Shown here in pieces: positions 31,466 through 40,916 of a DNA stretch of 64,000 nucleotides (the first letter of the stretch is position 1; each line of letters begins with the position of its first letter). The notes beneath the pieces were generated by a model. It was given only the letters and a program-made list of their open reading frames with translations, did not search any database and was not told the DNA's origin. The position numbers and the translations under genes were made by a program. Origin of the DNA: Neoarius graeffei (taxonomy: Eukaryota; Chordata; Actinopteri; Siluriformes; Ariidae); NCBI RefSeq assembly GCF_027579695.1, contig NC_083582.1, positions 30,404,464 to 30,468,463 on the forward strand. Reading direction: 5' to 3'.

Positions 31466-31682
31466 CTTTCACCAAGTGATCACTGCAAACTCGAGCATGC
31501 TTCGACTCGGCTCCCTTTGATTTCAGTGAGAGGTTCAAAAGCTGCCTTTCTCAATGTCTTTTTCTGAAATCCTGTGTTCGTTCACCCTTTTTTATTAGTT
31601 CATGGGGAACCCTGAAGAAACTTTTATCAGTTTCATGGTTTGATCAATTCAAACAACCTAAAACAACGCAAGCGTAAGGCAT
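31466..31682 (-). pseudogene. THAP first exon, arm 1
   Basis: Starting at ATG 31682 on the - strand, MPYACVVLGCLN has the M-x3-C-x4-C opening of THAP zinc fingers, then a TGA, then HETDKSFFRVPHELIKKGE. It ends at a GTTTGT donor (31465-31460), as does its homologue at 31953-32164. The stop and a later frameshift disable it. Confidence 0.62.
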
Positions 31683-31952
31683 TTTTCATGCAAGCAATGC
31701 AGCTTCTCTATACAAACGCTTTATCAACTGAGCTTTGGTAGACCACCAGCTAAAGTTTTGAATAACTAATGAGGCGGATGTGACGTCACATGACACCCAA
31801 GAATTGAAGCTAATTTTTAGTAGGGTACAATTGCTGGGTTGTATCTGAGGCCACATCCACCTCATTAGACATGCAAGACATGAAGTGGTGGTCAGCTAAG
31901 CTCACTGTTCACAAAGGGTTACTATCACTGGGGTGCTTTGTTAGTCGTTAAA

Positions 31953-32164
31953 ATGCCCTGCATTGTTTTGGACTGTTTGAATCGAACAAACTGCAAGACT
32001 GATAAAATTTTCTCCTGGGTTCCCCATGAAGTGATAAAAAAAGGGTTAAAGGGCAAAGGAGTTTACCAAAAGACAATGAGAAAGGTGGCTCTTGAACCTT
32101 TCGCTGTGATGGAAGTGAGCAGAGTCGAAGAACGCTTGGGATTGCAGCGATCACTTCATGAAAG
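31953..32164 (+). CDS. THAP-type first exon, arm 2 (open)
   Basis: ATG 31953 opens an uninterrupted exon of about 71 codons ending at a GTTTGT donor (32165). MPCIVLDCLNRTNCKTDKIF followed by SWVPHEVIKKGLKG has the C-x4-C opening and the short aromatic-Pro block expected of THAP DNA-binding domains, although the later C-x2-H pair is not visible in this exon. It is presumably the DNA-binding first exon of an element transposase. The following exons were not found, so no complete protein is expected. It lies head to head, 270 bases away, with its homologue on the - strand. Confidence 0.55.
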
Positions 32165-32587
32165 GTTTGTAAATTCCTCGGATTTATTTTGTTTGGATTT
32201 GCAAATCACTTTTCTCACCATTTTCCATTATTTTGTGATGTTTTGAAGTTCAGGAGACGCTTAAGTCCTCAGATGTGTATTTGTTTACTGTTTGATCATG
32301 GTTGCCATATTGTAAACTAACACGTATATAATACCTGCAATACCCAGGTCTTTAAAGGAGTTTCTGTGGAACTTTGTGAATGATTTACCTGGAAGAGAAT
32401 AGCAGGGAGGCTTGAGAATCGAGCAGCTGTGGTTTCTTTATACCTGATACTAAAACTTGTAGCGTCTGAGCAACCATCGCAAAGACACAGACAAAAAGCT
32501 AAAAAATGCCTCCTTACCTGGGCAAAAACGATACAGGATTTATCCTGTAGTGTCCTGGTCCCCAGATCTTTAACCCAGCCACATATA

Positions 32588-33489
32588 CACTACCGTTCAA
32601 AAGTTTGGGGTCACCCAGACAATTTTGTGTTTTCCATGAAAAGTCACACTTTTAGGCGGCACAGTGGTGTAGTGGTTAGCGCTGTCGCCTCACAGCAAGA
32701 AGGTCCGGGTTCAAGCCCCGTGGCCGGCGAGGGCCTTTCTGTGCGGAGTTTGCATGTTCTCCCCGTGGGTTTCCTCCGGGTGCTCCGGTTTCCCCCACAG
32801 TCCAAAGACATGCAGGTTAGATTAACTGGTGGCTCTAAATTGACCGTAGGTGTGAATGTGAGTGTGAATGGTTGTCTGTGTCTATGTGTCAGCCCTGTGA
32901 TGACCTGGCGACTTGTCCAGGGTGTACCCCGCCTTTCGCCCATAGTCAGCTGGGATAGGCTCCAGCTTGCCTGCGACCCTGTAGAACAGGATAAAGCGGC
33001 TAGAGATAATGAGATGAGAAGTCACACTTTTATTTCCCACCATAAGTTGTAAAATGAATAGAAAATATAGTCAAGACATTTTTCTGGCCATTTTGAGCAT
33101 TTAATCGACCCCACAAATGTGATGCTCCAGAAACTCAATCTGCTCAAAGGAAGGTCAGTTTTATAGCTTCTCTAAAGAGCTCAACTGTTTTCAGCTGTGC
33201 TAACATGATTGTACAAGGGTTTTCTAATCATCCATTAGCCTTCTGAGGCAATGAGCAAACATTACCATTAGAACACTGGAGTGATAGTTGTTGGAAATGG
33301 GCCTCTATACACCTATGGAGATATTGCACCAAAAACCAGACATTTGCAGCTAGAATAGTCATTTACCACATTAGCAATGTATAGAGTGGATTTCTGATTA
33401 GTTTAAAGTGATCTTCATTGAAAAGAACAGTGCTTTTCTTTCAAAAATAAGGACATTTCAAAGTGACCCCAAACTTTTGAACGGTAGTG
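32588..33489. mobile_element. Tc1-type MITE (family with CACTACCG ends)
   Basis: CACTACCGTTCAAAAGTTTG at the left and its exact inverse at the right, with TA at 32586-32587 and 33490-33491. No transposase is present. A SINE is inserted near its left end. Confidence 0.93.
32655..33018 (+). mobile_element. SINE family S, copy 6
   Basis: Full-length SINE with a perfect 14-bp duplication aagtcacactttta (32641-32654 and 33019-33032). It lacks the GTCCGC part of the core found in sister copies (near 32765). Confidence 0.95.
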
Positions 33490-34085
33490 TAAAAAGTTGT
33501 ACGCCTCCATGCTCTTCCAGGTTTTCTTCTATTTGTCTGTGTAGAACGATGTCTGCAGCACCAGGTAGTTTGAGATGTTGGGGAAATCAATGGATAAATA
33601 ATTTTCCAACTCCTAGGAAAAACCTTTCTTTGTTAGCGTGTAAGGATCTATCCCCATTGAGTGGTTTCTATATCCACTTCTTCTGAGTGTACTTCTTGGT
33701 TTTAATAACTTGCTTGTTTGCTGAACACAAATATGGCAATAAGCTCTTGTGTTAATCGACCAGACTCCACTTTTGGATCATTAATCCCTTTTGACTGAGA
33801 ATGCCCTGCATGCATGGTTTGGCTTCTGGCACATCCATACAGTTTTAAATACAATACCGACAATTAAAAACATTTTGTTTTTATTGCATTTATTTAATTC
33901 CTGGGCTCCCATCTGTAACAGGGAGTGATGTCGCATCCCATTAATACACTTTACAGTAGATTATTAGATTCTAATAGAATAGATAAGCCAAAATAATTGG
34001 GGATCTTTTTAGTGGGCTCCGGCTCGTTACAAGTATGAATGGGTGGGCCTTAAAGTAGAAAAGGTTGAGAACCCCTGGTGTATGC

Positions 34086-34857
34086 TATGTGAATGCTAGT
34101 GTATACATGGTGTCATGGTGTATACGAAATATCAATTCATATGAACAATCCAAAACATTTCTGCGTCAGTAACAAGGCATTCGACAACAAAATCAGGGAA
34201 ACGTCTGCTACCTTTTATTTGCTCACCCAGGCACCTGGTAGTCTGCTGTGGATGTTATTTGAACGAACAGCCTGTTGGTCATTTGTAGAACTAGTTTGAG
34301 TTTACACTGCCATCTGGTGGTTACTTTTTGTTTGTTAAATTTGCTTGCACTTGCACAACCAGCTGGTGATTATTTTCAGATAGCTGATCTTTTTGCGTGA
34401 GACTGAAGGGAGTTAGAAAGCTTTTTTTTATTGTGTTGTGCTGGGAAAACTTCTGAGGGGTGACCTGGTTTACCATAAATCATGTGTTTAAGAAAGAATT
34501 GTTTCTCAACACCAGACCATTCCTTAGAAATGATAGCTTCTTGTTTGTCTAAACATTCCATTGAAACTAAGTCATCCAAATCTTCATTGTTAATTGTGTT
34601 TATCTTTTTAGTAAGCCTGATCTCAAGTCATGGATATGATCTATGGTTTGTAGATTAAGCTCTGTCTGGGGTGTTTTGGGGAATGGAAGAGGTGTGGGGG
34701 AGGCAAGCTGGGACCGTAACTCAGAGATAGCTGCATCAAAACCTGTTATTACCTCTGTGAGTTACAGAGTATAAATAATTTACCATTCAAATTTGGAGAC
34801 AGGGAAGGGCTGAGGGCAATGGAATTGCAGAAAGGTATGGGCTTCACTGTCTTCCTG
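34086..34857. other. Intergenic, nothing recognised
   Basis: Unique-looking AT-rich sequence between the hAT element and a Tc1 element; no gene is supported. Confidence 0.55.
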
Positions 34858-35079
34858 TACAACCCCAATTCCAAAAAAGTTGGGACAAAGTACAAATTGT
34901 GAATAAAAACGGAATGCAATGATGTGGAAGTTTCAAAATTCCATATTTTATTCAGAATAGAACATAGATGACATATCAAATGTTTAAACTGAGAAAATGT
35001 ATCATTTAAAGAGAAAAATTAGGTGATTTTAAATTTCATGACAACAACACATCTCAAAAAAGTTGGGACAAGGCCATGT

Positions 35080-36515
35080 TTACCACTGCGAGACATGCCC
35101 TTTTCTCTTTACAACAGTCTGTAAACGTCTGGGGACTGAGGAGACAAGTTGCTCAAGTTTAGGGATAGGAATGTTAACCCATTCTTGTCTAATGTAAGAT
35201 TCTAGTTGCTCAACTGTCTTAGGTCTTTTTTGTCGAATCTTCCGTTTTATGATGCGCCAAATGTTTTCTATGAGTGAAAGATCTGGACTGCAGGCTGGCC
35301 AGTTCAGTACCCGGACCCTTCTTCTACGCAGCCATGATGCTGTAATTGATGAAGTATGTGGTTTGGCATTGTCTCATCTCATCTCTCATCTCATTATCTC
35401 TAGCCGCTTTATCCTTCTACAGGGTCGCAGGCAAGCTGGAGCCTATCCCAGCTGAAGCCTATCCCAGCTGACTACAGGCGAAAGGCGGGGTACACCCTGG
35501 ACAAGTCACCAGGTCATCACAGGGCTGACACATAGACACAGACAACCATTCACACTCACATTCACACCTACGGTCAATTTAGAGTCACCAGTTAATCTAA
35601 CCTGCATGTCTTTGGACTGTGGGGGAAACCGGAGCACCCGGAGGAAACCCACATGGACACGGGGAGAACATGCAAACTCCGCATAGAAAGGCCCTCGCCG
35701 GCCACGGGGCTCGAACCCAGGACCTTCTTGCTGTGAGGCGACAGCGCCAACCACTACACCACCGTGCCGCCCGGTTTGGCACTGTCATGTTGGAAAATGC
35801 AAGGTCTTCCCTGAAAGAGACGTCGTCTGGATGGGAGCATATGTTGCTCTCGAACCTGGATATACCTTTCAGCATTGATGGTGTCTTTCCAGATGTGTAA
35901 GCTGCCCATGCCACACGCACTAATGCAACCCCATACCATCAGAGATGCAGGCTTCTGAACTGAGCGCTGATAACAACTTGGGTCGTCCTTCTCCTCTTTA
36001 GTCCAAAAGACACAGCATCCCTGATTTCCATAAAGAACTTCAAATTTTGGTTCGTCTGACCACAGAACAGTTTTCCACTTTGCCACAGTCCATTTTAAAT
36101 GAGCCTTGGCCCAGAGAAGACGTCTGCGCTTCTGGATCATGTTTAGATACGGCTTCTTCTTTGAACTATAGAGTTTTAGCTGGCAACGGCGGATGGCACG
36201 GTGAATTGTGTCCACAGATAATGTTCTTTGGAAATATTCCTGAGCCCATTTTGTGATTTCCAATACAGAAGCATGCCTGTATGTGATGTAGTGCCGTCTA
36301 AGGGCCCGAAGATCACGGGCACCCAGTATGGTTTTCCGGCCTTGACCCTTACGCACAGAGATTCTTCCAGATTCTCTGAATCTTTTGATGATATTATGCA
36401 CTGTAGATGATGATATGTTCAAACTCTTTGCAATTTTACACTGTCGAACTCCTTTCTGATATTGCTCCACTATTTGTCGGCGCAGAATTCGGGGGATTGG
36501 TGATCCTCTTCCCAT
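35080..36515 (-). pseudogene. Tc1 family 2 transposase, split by a SINE
   Basis: It starts at ATG 36515 ([20 protein letters not shown]) and is open through the first two catalytic regions ([19 protein letters not shown]). The SINE (35374-35772) enters directly after the second catalytic Asp region and ends the frame. The remainder, including the Glu block, continues at 35080-35373. A Pro for Ser in DEPKF and a Ser for Asn in HDSAK are further changes. The residues coded on either side are otherwise nearly identical to copy a. Confidence 0.93.
35374..35772 (-). mobile_element. SINE family S, copy 7, inside a transposase gene
   Basis: An inverse-oriented SINE with 14-bp flanks differing at one base, ggtttggcattgtc (35360-35373) and ggtttggcactgtc (35773-35786). 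It has a 15-base internal tandem duplication (AGCCTATCCCAGCTG, 35440-35470). Confidence 0.95.
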
Positions 36516-36958
36516 CTTTACTTCTGAGAGCCGCTGCCACTCCAAGATGCTCTTTTTATACCCAGTCATGTTAATGACCTATTGCCAATTGACCTAATGA
36601 GTTACAATTTGGTCCTCCAGCTGTTCCTTTTTTGTACCTTTAACTTTTCCAGCCTCTTATTGCCCCTGTCCCAACTTTTTTGAGATGTGTTGCTGTCATG
36701 AAATTTCAAAATGTCTCACTTTCGACATTTGATATGTTGTCTATGTTCTATTGTGAATACAATATCAGTTTTTGAGATTTGTAAATTATTGCATTCCGTT
36801 TTTATTTACAATTTGTACTTTGTCCCAACTTTTTTGGAATCGGGGTTGTATAACTCAGCTGACCTTGCTCTCTGACTCCAACTTTTTTCCGGTGTTGAGA
36901 AGAGGAACTAGCACTTGCTAAGAGAAAATGTTTTAAATTCATATCTTGGCACAGACTT

Positions 36959-37334
36959 CATCTCATCTCATTATCTCTAGCAGCTTTATCCTGTTCTACA
37001 GGGTAGCAGGCAAGCTGGAGCCTATCCCAGCTGACTACGGGCGAAAGGCGGAGTACACCCTGGACAAGTCGCCAGGTCATCACAGGGCTGACACATAGAC
37101 ACAGACAACCATTCACACTCACATTCACACCTACGGTCAATTTAGAGTCACCAGTTAACCTAACCTGCATGTCTTTGGACTGTGGGGGAAACCGGAGCAC
37201 CCGGAGGAAACCCACGCGGACACGGGGAGAACATGCAAACTCCGCACAGAAAGGCCCTCACCGGCCACGGGGCTCGAACCCGGACCTTCTTGCTGTGAGG
37301 TGACAGCGCTAACCACTACACCACCGTGCCACCC
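36959..37334 (-). mobile_element. SINE family S, copy 8
   Basis: An inverse-oriented full-length SINE with a perfect 12-bp duplication tggcacagactt (36947-36958 and 37335-37346). Confidence 0.95.
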
Positions 37335-37384
37335 TGGCACAGACTTGAGTGTCAAAATTAGCATTTAGTTGAAATGTTTTTTAA

Positions 37385-37440
37385 AAAAAAGTCAAGCCAA
37401 GTGGGTTTTATTGTCATTCCTCTATATAGCTCAGGTATCA
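37385..37440 (-). repeat. LINE-like 3' tail fragment, antisense
   Basis: GTCAAGCCAAGTGGGTTTTA followed by TTGTCATTCC resembles the antisense end of a common fish retroposon (AATAAA then a CTTGAC-type tail). Short and uncertain. Confidence 0.35.
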
Positions 37441-37511
37441 GGAGTAGTTTTTTCATGGCTTTAGCAGATTTTTAATTTGTAATTTCCCTTCACTGGAATG
37501 ACTCTCTCTCC

Positions 37512-37842
37512 TTAGATGTTCTTTCTTTCCTTAGCCCAGGTAAGACACTTCTGATGTTGTCTCTGGTTCAGAAGGGGCTTGATATTAGGAATGCAACAGT
37601 TGTAGCCCCTTTCCTGAAGATGTCTGTGCGTGATGTCTCCTTGATGCACTGACACTAGCCTCAGTCCACTCCATGTGAAGTTCTCCCAAGTTCTTGAATT
37701 GACTTTTCTTGACAATCCTCTCAAGGCTGCAGTCATCACTGTTGCTTGTGCACCTTTTCCAGCCAGCCTTTACAGCAATGACCTTCTGTGGCTTACCCTC
37801 CTTGTGGAGGATGTCGCTGAATGTCTTCTGGACAACTGTCAA
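37512..37842 (-). pseudogene. Tc1-type transposase, N-terminal relic
   Basis: The - strand reads KEGKPQKVIAVKAGWKRCTS, then LERIVKKSQFKNLGELHMEW and KPLLNQRQHQKCLTWAKE in two frames. This is the DNA-binding N-terminal half of another fish Tc1 family. The catalytic half and the element ends are missing, and a frameshift near 37620 splits what is left. Confidence 0.8.
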
Positions 37843-38022
37843 GTCAACAGTCTTCCCCCTGATTGTGGTTGTGTGTACACAGTATTTATATTATTTTACT
37901 CAAACTTGAAATTAAATATTCTAATAATTTGAGATACTGGATTTCTGATTTTCATGAGTTATAAGCTATGAGCTGAATTGACCAACACAGTAAAATGGGA
38001 AAGTTTTAAGTTATGGATAAAT

Positions 38023-39021
38023 TACAGAAGCCGCGAGAGGCCCTTCATATAATCTTTTTTTATTCACCTTGTTATCCTGAGATAACGGCATAATTAATTC
38101 AGGATGTCGAGAAAACAACACAACTAATTTGAGATCTCGAGAAAACAAAACCGTTATTCCGAGATAACGACATAATTAATTCAGGATCTCAAGAAAACAA
38201 CACAACTAATTCGAGATCTTGAGAAAACAAAACAATTATCTTCGTTGTCTGACCCACAGGGGGGCGCAGCTCTACTAGAAATCTCAGCTGTTTTCTCGAG
38301 ATCATGAAATAATTGTTTTGTTTTTTCGAGATCTCGAGAAAACAAAACAATTATTCCGTGATCTCGAGAAAACAAGACAATTATTCCGTGATCTCGAAAA
38401 ACAAAATTATTTCATGATCTCGAAAAAACAGCTGAGATTTCTAGCAGAGCTGCGCCCCCCTGTGGGTCAGACAACGAAGACTTTGAAATTGGCGGACATG
38501 TAACAGAGCAGAAATGGCTTTTTACGATGCCTTGAGAGAGAGGGGGGCCAGTGTTCTGCGGAAGTGCCGTGGACTAATTTTGAAATTATCCCTTATTAAA
38601 AGACTTCATGCAATCTCTCCCTGTGTCAACCCCTGATCAAAATATTGCCTTATTAGGTGATCGATTATTCCAGACATTCTAATGACCAAAGTTGCGTCTA
38701 TACAGAATGAGAAATAGCCCCAAAGTCAGCATATCACAAGTCTGTTGGTGCACCTGAATGAACCATTTCTCAGCTGTTTACTCGAGATCATGAAATAATT
38801 GTTTTGTTTTCTCAAGATCACAGAATAATTGTTTTGTTTTCTCAAGATCTCGAAATAACGGTTTTGTTTTCTCGAGATCTCGAAATAACAGTTTTGTTTT
38901 CTCGAGATCTCGAATTAGTTGTGTTGTGTTCTTGAGATCCTGAATTAATTATGTCGTTATCTCGGGATAACAAGGTGAATAAAAAAAAGGATTATATGAA
39001 GGGCCTCTCTCGGCTTCCGTA
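38023..39021. mobile_element. Fold-back element, copy 1
   Basis: Ends TACAGAAGCCGCGAGAGGCC and the inverse of GGCCTCTCTCGGCTTCCGTA, flanked by the 6-bp direct repeat ataaat (38017-38022 and 39022-39027). Both arms are made of diverged 25-33-bp repeats around the palindrome TCGAGATCTCGA with TTGTTTTCTCGAG blocks; the right arm is the inverse of the left. The centre (38490-38760) is unique and includes a frame MAFYDALRERGASVLRKCRG that I cannot assign. A shorter copy is at 49946-50519. Confidence 0.85.
38239..38480. repeat. 242-bp nearly perfect palindrome
   Basis: Within fold-back copy 1, TCTTCGTTGTCTGACCCACA at 38239 is matched by its inverse ending at 38480, and the inner sequence (AAATCTCAGCTGTTTTCTCG...) continues the pairing almost to the centre. 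It could be a separate palindromic insertion, since copy 2 lacks it. Confidence 0.88.
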
Positions 39022-39119
39022 ATAAATAACTTAAAACATCAATAAAATATTTACAGCACTTAGGTGGGGTTTACATTAGACCGTATCAGTGGATCATCAG
39101 CTTAACGTTTTTAAAAACG

Positions 39120-39225
39120 ATTAGCGTGCACACAGCAATGCCAATACACAATTCGCGTGCACACAGCAACGCCAATACACGATTCGCGTGCACACAGCAA
39201 CGCCAATACACGGATACGCTAATCA
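39120..39225. repeat. Tandem repeat, about 31-bp unit
   Basis: GCGTGCACACAGCAA(T/C)GCCAA occurs three times (from 39124, 39155 and 39186), separated by TACACAATTC or TACACGATTC. It lies next to the left end of the Harbinger-like element and may be a subterminal array. Confidence 0.88.
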
Positions 39226-39270
39226 CATGACTAATTAGACGGCACGTAAGTTGAAATGTAATGTGTAAAT

Positions 39271-39500
39271 TTCTCCTCAGCGGCTCGGCTCCGCAGGCAT
39301 CCTGCGCTCCAAATCACTCCGCCCTGAACAGCGAGTGCCCTCTGGAGGGTGCGCACTCCCCGGCCCTGCGCAGCTCACAGAGCGCGCGAGTGAAGCGCAC
39401 GAGCAGTGATTCGGGACTGAGCCGCTGTGTGTGTGATCCCAGTGCATATTGGGCATGCGCAAGTCACTTACCATTTGCAAGTGGAAGGATGGCAAGCCTA
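39271..39500. other. CpG-rich block inside the Harbinger-like element
   Basis: A locally G+C- and CpG-rich stretch in an AT-rich region, with CATTGGGCATGCGCAAGT-like sequence (39445-39470) resembling an NRF1-type site (GCATGCGC). It may be the element's promoter or a captured host promoter. The frames through it have no recognisable product. Confidence 0.4.
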
Positions 39501-39570
39501 AAGACAATCATAACTACACAATGGGCAGTATTTGCATCAGTATTTGCAGTATTTTCATACTTTTATACTC

Positions 39571-40916
39571 CAGGGATGAGAATGAAAAATATTTTAAAAG
39601 TCTGAAAAAACCAGGGCAGGGCCCGGGATGGGGGGCCCATGGAGCTAATGATTTTTGGCTTTTTTTTTTTTTTTACCCCAAAGCCATTAATTTTATCAGC
39701 AAAAATTTGCAATGTATTTGGAAATAAATTCCCCTTCTTGGTGGACTCCCAGGTGAAAATGATTAATATGGTACAAGAGACTTGTTTTTAATCAATTCAC
39801 ATTTGATGATTTCAAAAAAATCAATGCACCTTTTAATATAAACGAGCTCTACAGTATTATATTTCTGCATTTTAGCTATTCATGTCTCTGAATACTCTAA
39901 TCCTTTAAAATGAAGTGCAAACCAGAAAAAAAGTTCTATCATATAATTCTCTGAAGCTTTCTTCTGATGTTATCATGGTAGCAGGAGGTCTTGCATATTA
40001 AGCAGGCAACATTCAACATCACTCATCACTTCCCTTTCAACTGCTGTGTGTACTAACTAGGCTTTATCTGGACAGGATGTTGTGGAATGTAATACATATA
40101 CCATGTGGTCAATGTGAAGATCGAGATGGTGATTTTGAATTAAAGAACAGGCATGTACAATGGGAATTACATACTGGAAATTTTTTTAAATCAAAAACTA
40201 CAAGTTCATCTCGGCCTAAAAAATTTGGGCAGACGCTCCTGCGCGGCACATGCCAGCAATTCCCCCCCCCCCCCCCCCCCATGAAATGAGCAATAAGTAG
40301 GAGAGTTATACATGCTATCATACTTAAAATTTCATCAGAAATATAGATATGATACTATGATTCTCCCCAACATGCTACATTAGATAAGCTAACCCCATTT
40401 ATAAAAGATACACACTTATACATGACATGTAATTGATATATATTTTTTGGGGCGCGCGCTCTCTGTCATGCCGATCCTGTAGGCTGCACTGACTCAATAC
40501 AACTGAAAACTCCGGTCCTCGAGAAAAAAAAAAGATAAAAGCCCGCCCACACTGAAAGCTGATTGGCTTATTTTGCTGAGTAACCCAATCAAGATGCTCT
40601 TTGTCTGGCATGCGCTACATGAACAGGCACACAGCAGTCTCCCTCACGCACCCCCTCGCGCGCGCATATTCTAAGATGCGTGATGCAGACCTTAATGTTG
40701 CGCGCGCACGCTCTTGCTCGCTTCTATCAATATGCAGGAGACTCCCGGAACTTCCGGTAGACTTGGGATGTCTGCGTTATAAGGTGACCACAGATCGTTA
40801 ATCATACCCCCCCCCCAAAAAAAAATTTCTCAACGGATTTACATCGATCTCAAAAATGATCATTTTGGTCTGAAAAAGTCGGAAATCCGCCAATCGGCGG
40901 AAAATTCTCATCCCTG
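39571..40916. mobile_element. DNA element nested in the Harbinger-like element
   Basis: CAGGGATGAGAAT at the left and ATTCTCATCCCTG at the right are perfect inverted ends, flanked by the 6-bp repeat atactc (39565-39570 and 40917-40922). No transposase is recognised. It includes a 17-19-base C run (40262-40280) and CpG-rich pieces near 40450 and 40660-40720. The ends look hAT-like but the duplication is shorter than 8 bp. Confidence 0.8.

Larger units (their letters stand above)
30560..31802 (+). mobile_element. Two-gene THAP plus SWIM/YqaJ-type element, arm 1
   Basis: Ends TCTTGGGTTTCA and the inverse of TGACACCCAAGA, flanked by AT on both sides (30558-30559 and 31803-31804). Inside are a + strand gene relic (SWIM/YqaJ-type protein) and a - strand THAP exon, pointing towards each other. 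A 2-bp AT target and a YqaJ-type partner gene recall the ISL2EU group; that assignment is from memory. At 1243 bp it is a deletion form. Confidence 0.65.
32520..33700 (-). pseudogene. SWIM/YqaJ-type protein N-terminal exon, arm 2, split by a Tc1 MITE
   Basis: On the - strand IDPYTLTKKGFS, then a stop, then ELENYLSIDFPNISNYLVLQ, TSFYTDK, another stop and KKTWKSMEAYNF lie at about 33670-33492. The reading resumes beyond the MITE with CGWVKIWG at about 32585-32560 and ends at an AGGTAAGG donor near 32520. The same residues occur in arm 1. The Tc1 MITE (32588-33489) sits exactly inside the NFF-CGW block. Confidence 0.62.
31832..33760 (-). mobile_element. Inverted second copy of the THAP plus SWIM/YqaJ-type element, arm 2
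   Basis: It runs in the opposite direction to 30560-31802. Homologous pieces are the end (TGCTGGGTTGTATCTGAGGC against TCTTGGGTGTCATGTGACGT), the CACATCC(A/G)CCTCATTAG block, the THAP exon, the ACCTGGTCTTTAAAG-type block at 32345-32395, and the SWIM-protein exon. The arms differ by many substitutions and arm 2 lacks the SWIM segment, so these are two different copies. A Tc1 MITE splits it. The outer end is unclear. Confidence 0.65.
30477..34077. mobile_element. hAT element carrying several younger insertions
   Basis: Ends CAGTGTTTCTTAACC and the inverse of GGTTGAGAACCCCTG, with a perfect 8-bp target duplication gtgtatgc (30469-30476 and 34078-34085), the hAT signature. Its own sequence is confined to short end pieces (30477-30557 and about 33800-34077, with AGTGGGC(C/T) blocks); no hAT transposase remains. 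The interior is taken up by two inverted THAP/SWIM-type copies, a Tc1 MITE and a SINE. Confidence 0.92.
34860..36848 (-). mobile_element. Tc1 family 2, copy b (interrupted by a SINE)
   Basis: Ends CAACCCCAATTCCAAAAAAG and its near inverse, with TA at 34858-34859 and 36849-36850. Without the SINE it is about 1.58 kb, like copy a at 13656-15260. Confidence 0.95.

Noticed and set aside
32429-33052. 207-codon frame
   Set aside because: A chance fusion of element arm, Tc1 MITE end and SINE sequence; it crosses three insertion boundaries.
38023-39021. CRISPR-like array of short repeats with palindromes
   Set aside because: Repeats are diverged, spacers are not unique, and the array is the arm of an inverted-repeat element in a vertebrate genome.
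40601-40801. CpG-rich stretch as a host promoter with a coding frame
   Set aside because: It lies wholly inside the element at 39571-40916, and the frame has no recognisable product.
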